From positions 1-64,000 of the forward strand of contig JAAEPW010000674.1 of assembly GCA_024232355.1 (NCBI GenBank): 64,000 bases of DNA. Direction: 5' to 3'. This document shows, one piece after another, positions 62,809 to 64,000 of the stretch. Below the pieces are notes generated by a model. It had not been told where the DNA came from and made no database searches. It saw nothing but the letters and a program-made list of their open reading frames with translations. The first letter of the stretch is position 1, and each line of letters starts with the position of its first letter. The translations under genes and the position numbers were made by a program. This DNA comes from Chloroflexota bacterium. Lineage in GTDB: Bacteria > Chloroflexota > Anaerolineae > B4-G1.

Positions 62809-63803
62809 TGCCATTTGCCGATTTGCTTGAGCATCCGTATCACCCGCAGTGTGACCCATTTACTGGGTTCGCCTTTCTTCTCGACGTCGCTCCACATCTT
62901 GCCGTTGTAACTGTATTCCATCTTCCAGCGACCTTGTTCATCCCGCTTGGAGAGCACAAGGTCAATTGCCTCGTCCAAGCGCGGATCACCGCCGCAGCCT
63001 GCCTCGACCAGTGCCTCTAGGTTGAGGAGAACATCAGTGACATATCCCAGCGGATAACCGAATTTGAACCAACTCGAGTTGATGCGCTCTTTGTGAGGAT
63101 AGTCGGCGCGGGCAATATCATAGTGGAGCAGAAAGGCGGTACAGGTCTCGATGGCGGCCTCGACGATGGGAGTGCGCAGGGTGGGGGGAACGCGGTTTAG
63201 GGCCCACAGCGCTCGTACAGCGCCCCAAGCACATGGCAAGCCATAGTTGGCTGAGCATACGAACCCAGGGGCCTGAACACCCCCTTTGCGGTACCACTCG
63301 TATCCATCGCCTGTGATGGAGCGGGCCAATGCATCTATTGTGGCGCTCAGTCGCTCGTCGCCCGTGTTCTCATAGCCCAATTCGAGTAGTGCCCGCACCA
63401 CGTTGCCCCACAAACAATGGATCGTCGTGCTGGGGCGGCCGTTGATGGCAAAGCCGTTGTTGGGTGCTTGGGCGTGAGAGAAAATGTGTTCGATGGCTCG
63501 ACGGATTCGCGTGTCGCGTCCATCGGCTCCCAATTGAGCCAAAAAGATCACTTGCCAGAGGGTGGATCGATACTTGGGCGTATAGCCTGGGCCGGGCTTG
63601 ACCCAGTAGCCATCTGGGTATTGGGCATCCAAGATGGCGGGGACAGGGCCGGTACGCATAACGTCTGCCCGTGCGGTTGTTAATTGGGGATCATCGTCAG
63701 CTTGGTTGAGCAGATTGCGCAGGGCAAAGTAACGAATACTAGGATTGAGTTCGTCTATTTCCAGCAGCCAGGGCAGAAGGTTTGCTTCTGTCCAATTGCT
63801 CAT
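62805..63803 (-). CDS. Alpha/alpha-toroid (prenyltransferase/terpene-cyclase-fold) protein
   Basis: A 332-residue protein with repeated helical pairs typical of the squalene-cyclase/prenyltransferase toroid (for example TIHCLWGNVVRALLELGYEN, LPCAWGAVRALWALN, DEAIDLVLSKRDEQGRWKME). No catalytic Asp-rich motif of a terpene cyclase is evident. Chloroflexota homologues are often named nitrogen-fixation protein NifH without basis. It converges with the exporter and starts 2 bases before the stop of the GAF gene. Confidence 0.75.
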   Translation of the reverse strand: MSNWTEANLLPWLLEIDELNPSIRYFALRNLLNQADDDPQLTTARADVMRTGPVPAILDAQYPDGYWVKPGPGYTPKYRSTLWQVIFLAQLGADGRDTRIRRAIEHIFSHAQAPNNGFAINGRPSTTIHCLWGNVVRALLELGYENTGDERLSATIDALARSITGDGYEWYRKGGVQAPGFVCSANYGLPCAWGAVRALWALNRVPPTLRTPIVEAAIETCTAFLLHYDIARADYPHKERINSSWFKFGYPLGYVTDVLLNLEALVEAGCGGDPRLDEAIDLVLSKRDEQGRWKMEYSYNGKMWSDVEKKGEPSKWVTLRVIRMLKQIGKWH

Positions 63804-63805
63804 GA

Positions 63806-64000
63806 TTATCCTTCAATTTCAACCGACGCGGCATAGTCTAGGGCGGATGCTGAGAGGGTTGCTAAGATGGCAAGCAGGTTGACGTCATCGTCGGTGAATT
63901 TTTCCCCAGATCGCTTGTTGATCACTTCGATTACACCCAGAACCTTGCCCCGAGCGGCCAATGGCATGGCGATCAACGAGCGAGTATCAAAGCCAATGCT
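63806..64000 (-). CDS. C-terminal part of a GAF-domain protein, cut by window edge
   Basis: The final 64 codons read GFDTRSLIAMPLAARGKV followed by LGVIEVINKRSG and FTDDDVNLLAILATLSASAL, the classic end of a GAF domain. The stop is at 63806-63808, 2 bases before the toroid start. Everything upstream of the GAF end lies outside the window, so the full protein could be a kinase, cyclase or phosphatase. Confidence 0.85.
   Translation of the reverse strand, partial: SIGFDTRSLIAMPLAARGKVLGVIEVINKRSGEKFTDDDVNLLAILATLSASALDYAASVEIEG

Noticed and set aside
62805..63803. Nitrogenase iron protein (as homologues are often named)
   Set aside because: No P-loop or Fe-S cysteines; the sequence is an alpha/alpha toroid.

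Overview
The window looks like the chromosome of a Chloroflexota bacterium (Anaerolineae/Ardenticatenia-like). That placement is an inference from gene content: an archaeal-type mevalonate kinase plus isopentenyl phosphate kinase pair, very large secreted proteins with thrombospondin type-3 repeats and an aromatic/Leu-Pro tail, GAF-rich signalling proteins, and siroheme-dependent haem synthesis. Almost all genes from 1 to 58.7 kb lie on the minus strand, so that part reads right to left. No rRNA, tRNA, CRISPR array, insertion sequence or phage gene was recognised.

1-20.7 kb, respiratory region. Read in transcription order, a PAS/Cache sensor without a kinase domain (18.3-20.7 kb), a histidine kinase with two CXXCH haem sites in its sensor domain, and a NarL-type regulator precede a long gene run. 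The run holds a receiver-like protein, a 10-haem membrane cytochrome, a b-type membrane cytochrome, a NapC-like 10-haem cytochrome, a TPR protein, an NHL propeller, 6- and 7-haem cytochromes, a SRPBCC protein, a 14-haem cytochrome, a regulator with two LuxR domains and an altered receiver, a Tat-exported molybdopterin-type oxidoreductase and a four-cluster ferredoxin. The start of a further gene is cut by the left edge. I count 47 c-type haem sites. The layout suggests an electron-transfer chain between the quinone pool and an extracytoplasmic partner; the substrate is unknown.

21-33.5 kb, haem operon. A MerR-like regulator is followed by sirC, hemA, hemX, hemC, cobA-hemD, ahbC, hemB, ahbD, two small membrane-protein genes, a fused ahbA-ahbB and hemL, closed by a clear terminator. 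This covers glutamyl-tRNA to haem b by the siroheme (Ahb) route, apart from a separately recognised siroheme ferrochelatase. It keeps the Firmicute hemAXCDBL order with siroheme genes inserted, and it plausibly supplies haem for the neighbouring cytochromes.

34-46 kb, mixed housekeeping and signalling: a PqqB-like hydrolase, PhzF-like and alcohol-dehydrogenase-like genes; secF and a secD carrying an inserted cyclophilin domain; isopentenyl phosphate kinase and mevalonate kinase; a receiver-TM-SUMF1 fusion; and a large receiver-GAF-GAF-PAS histidine kinase.

46-56.2 kb, two giant secreted proteins: a beta-helix/PKD/type-3-repeat protein, and a thioester-domain adhesin-like protein with eight DUF11-like repeats and a 33-residue Asp-rich repeat array. 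Each has its own terminator.

56.8-64 kb: a DUF922-like lipoprotein, a winged-helix AlkZ-like protein, then a divergent TetR-controlled ABC exporter (plus strand, with a textbook promoter/operator), a convergent alpha/alpha-toroid protein, and the end of a GAF-domain gene cut by the right edge.
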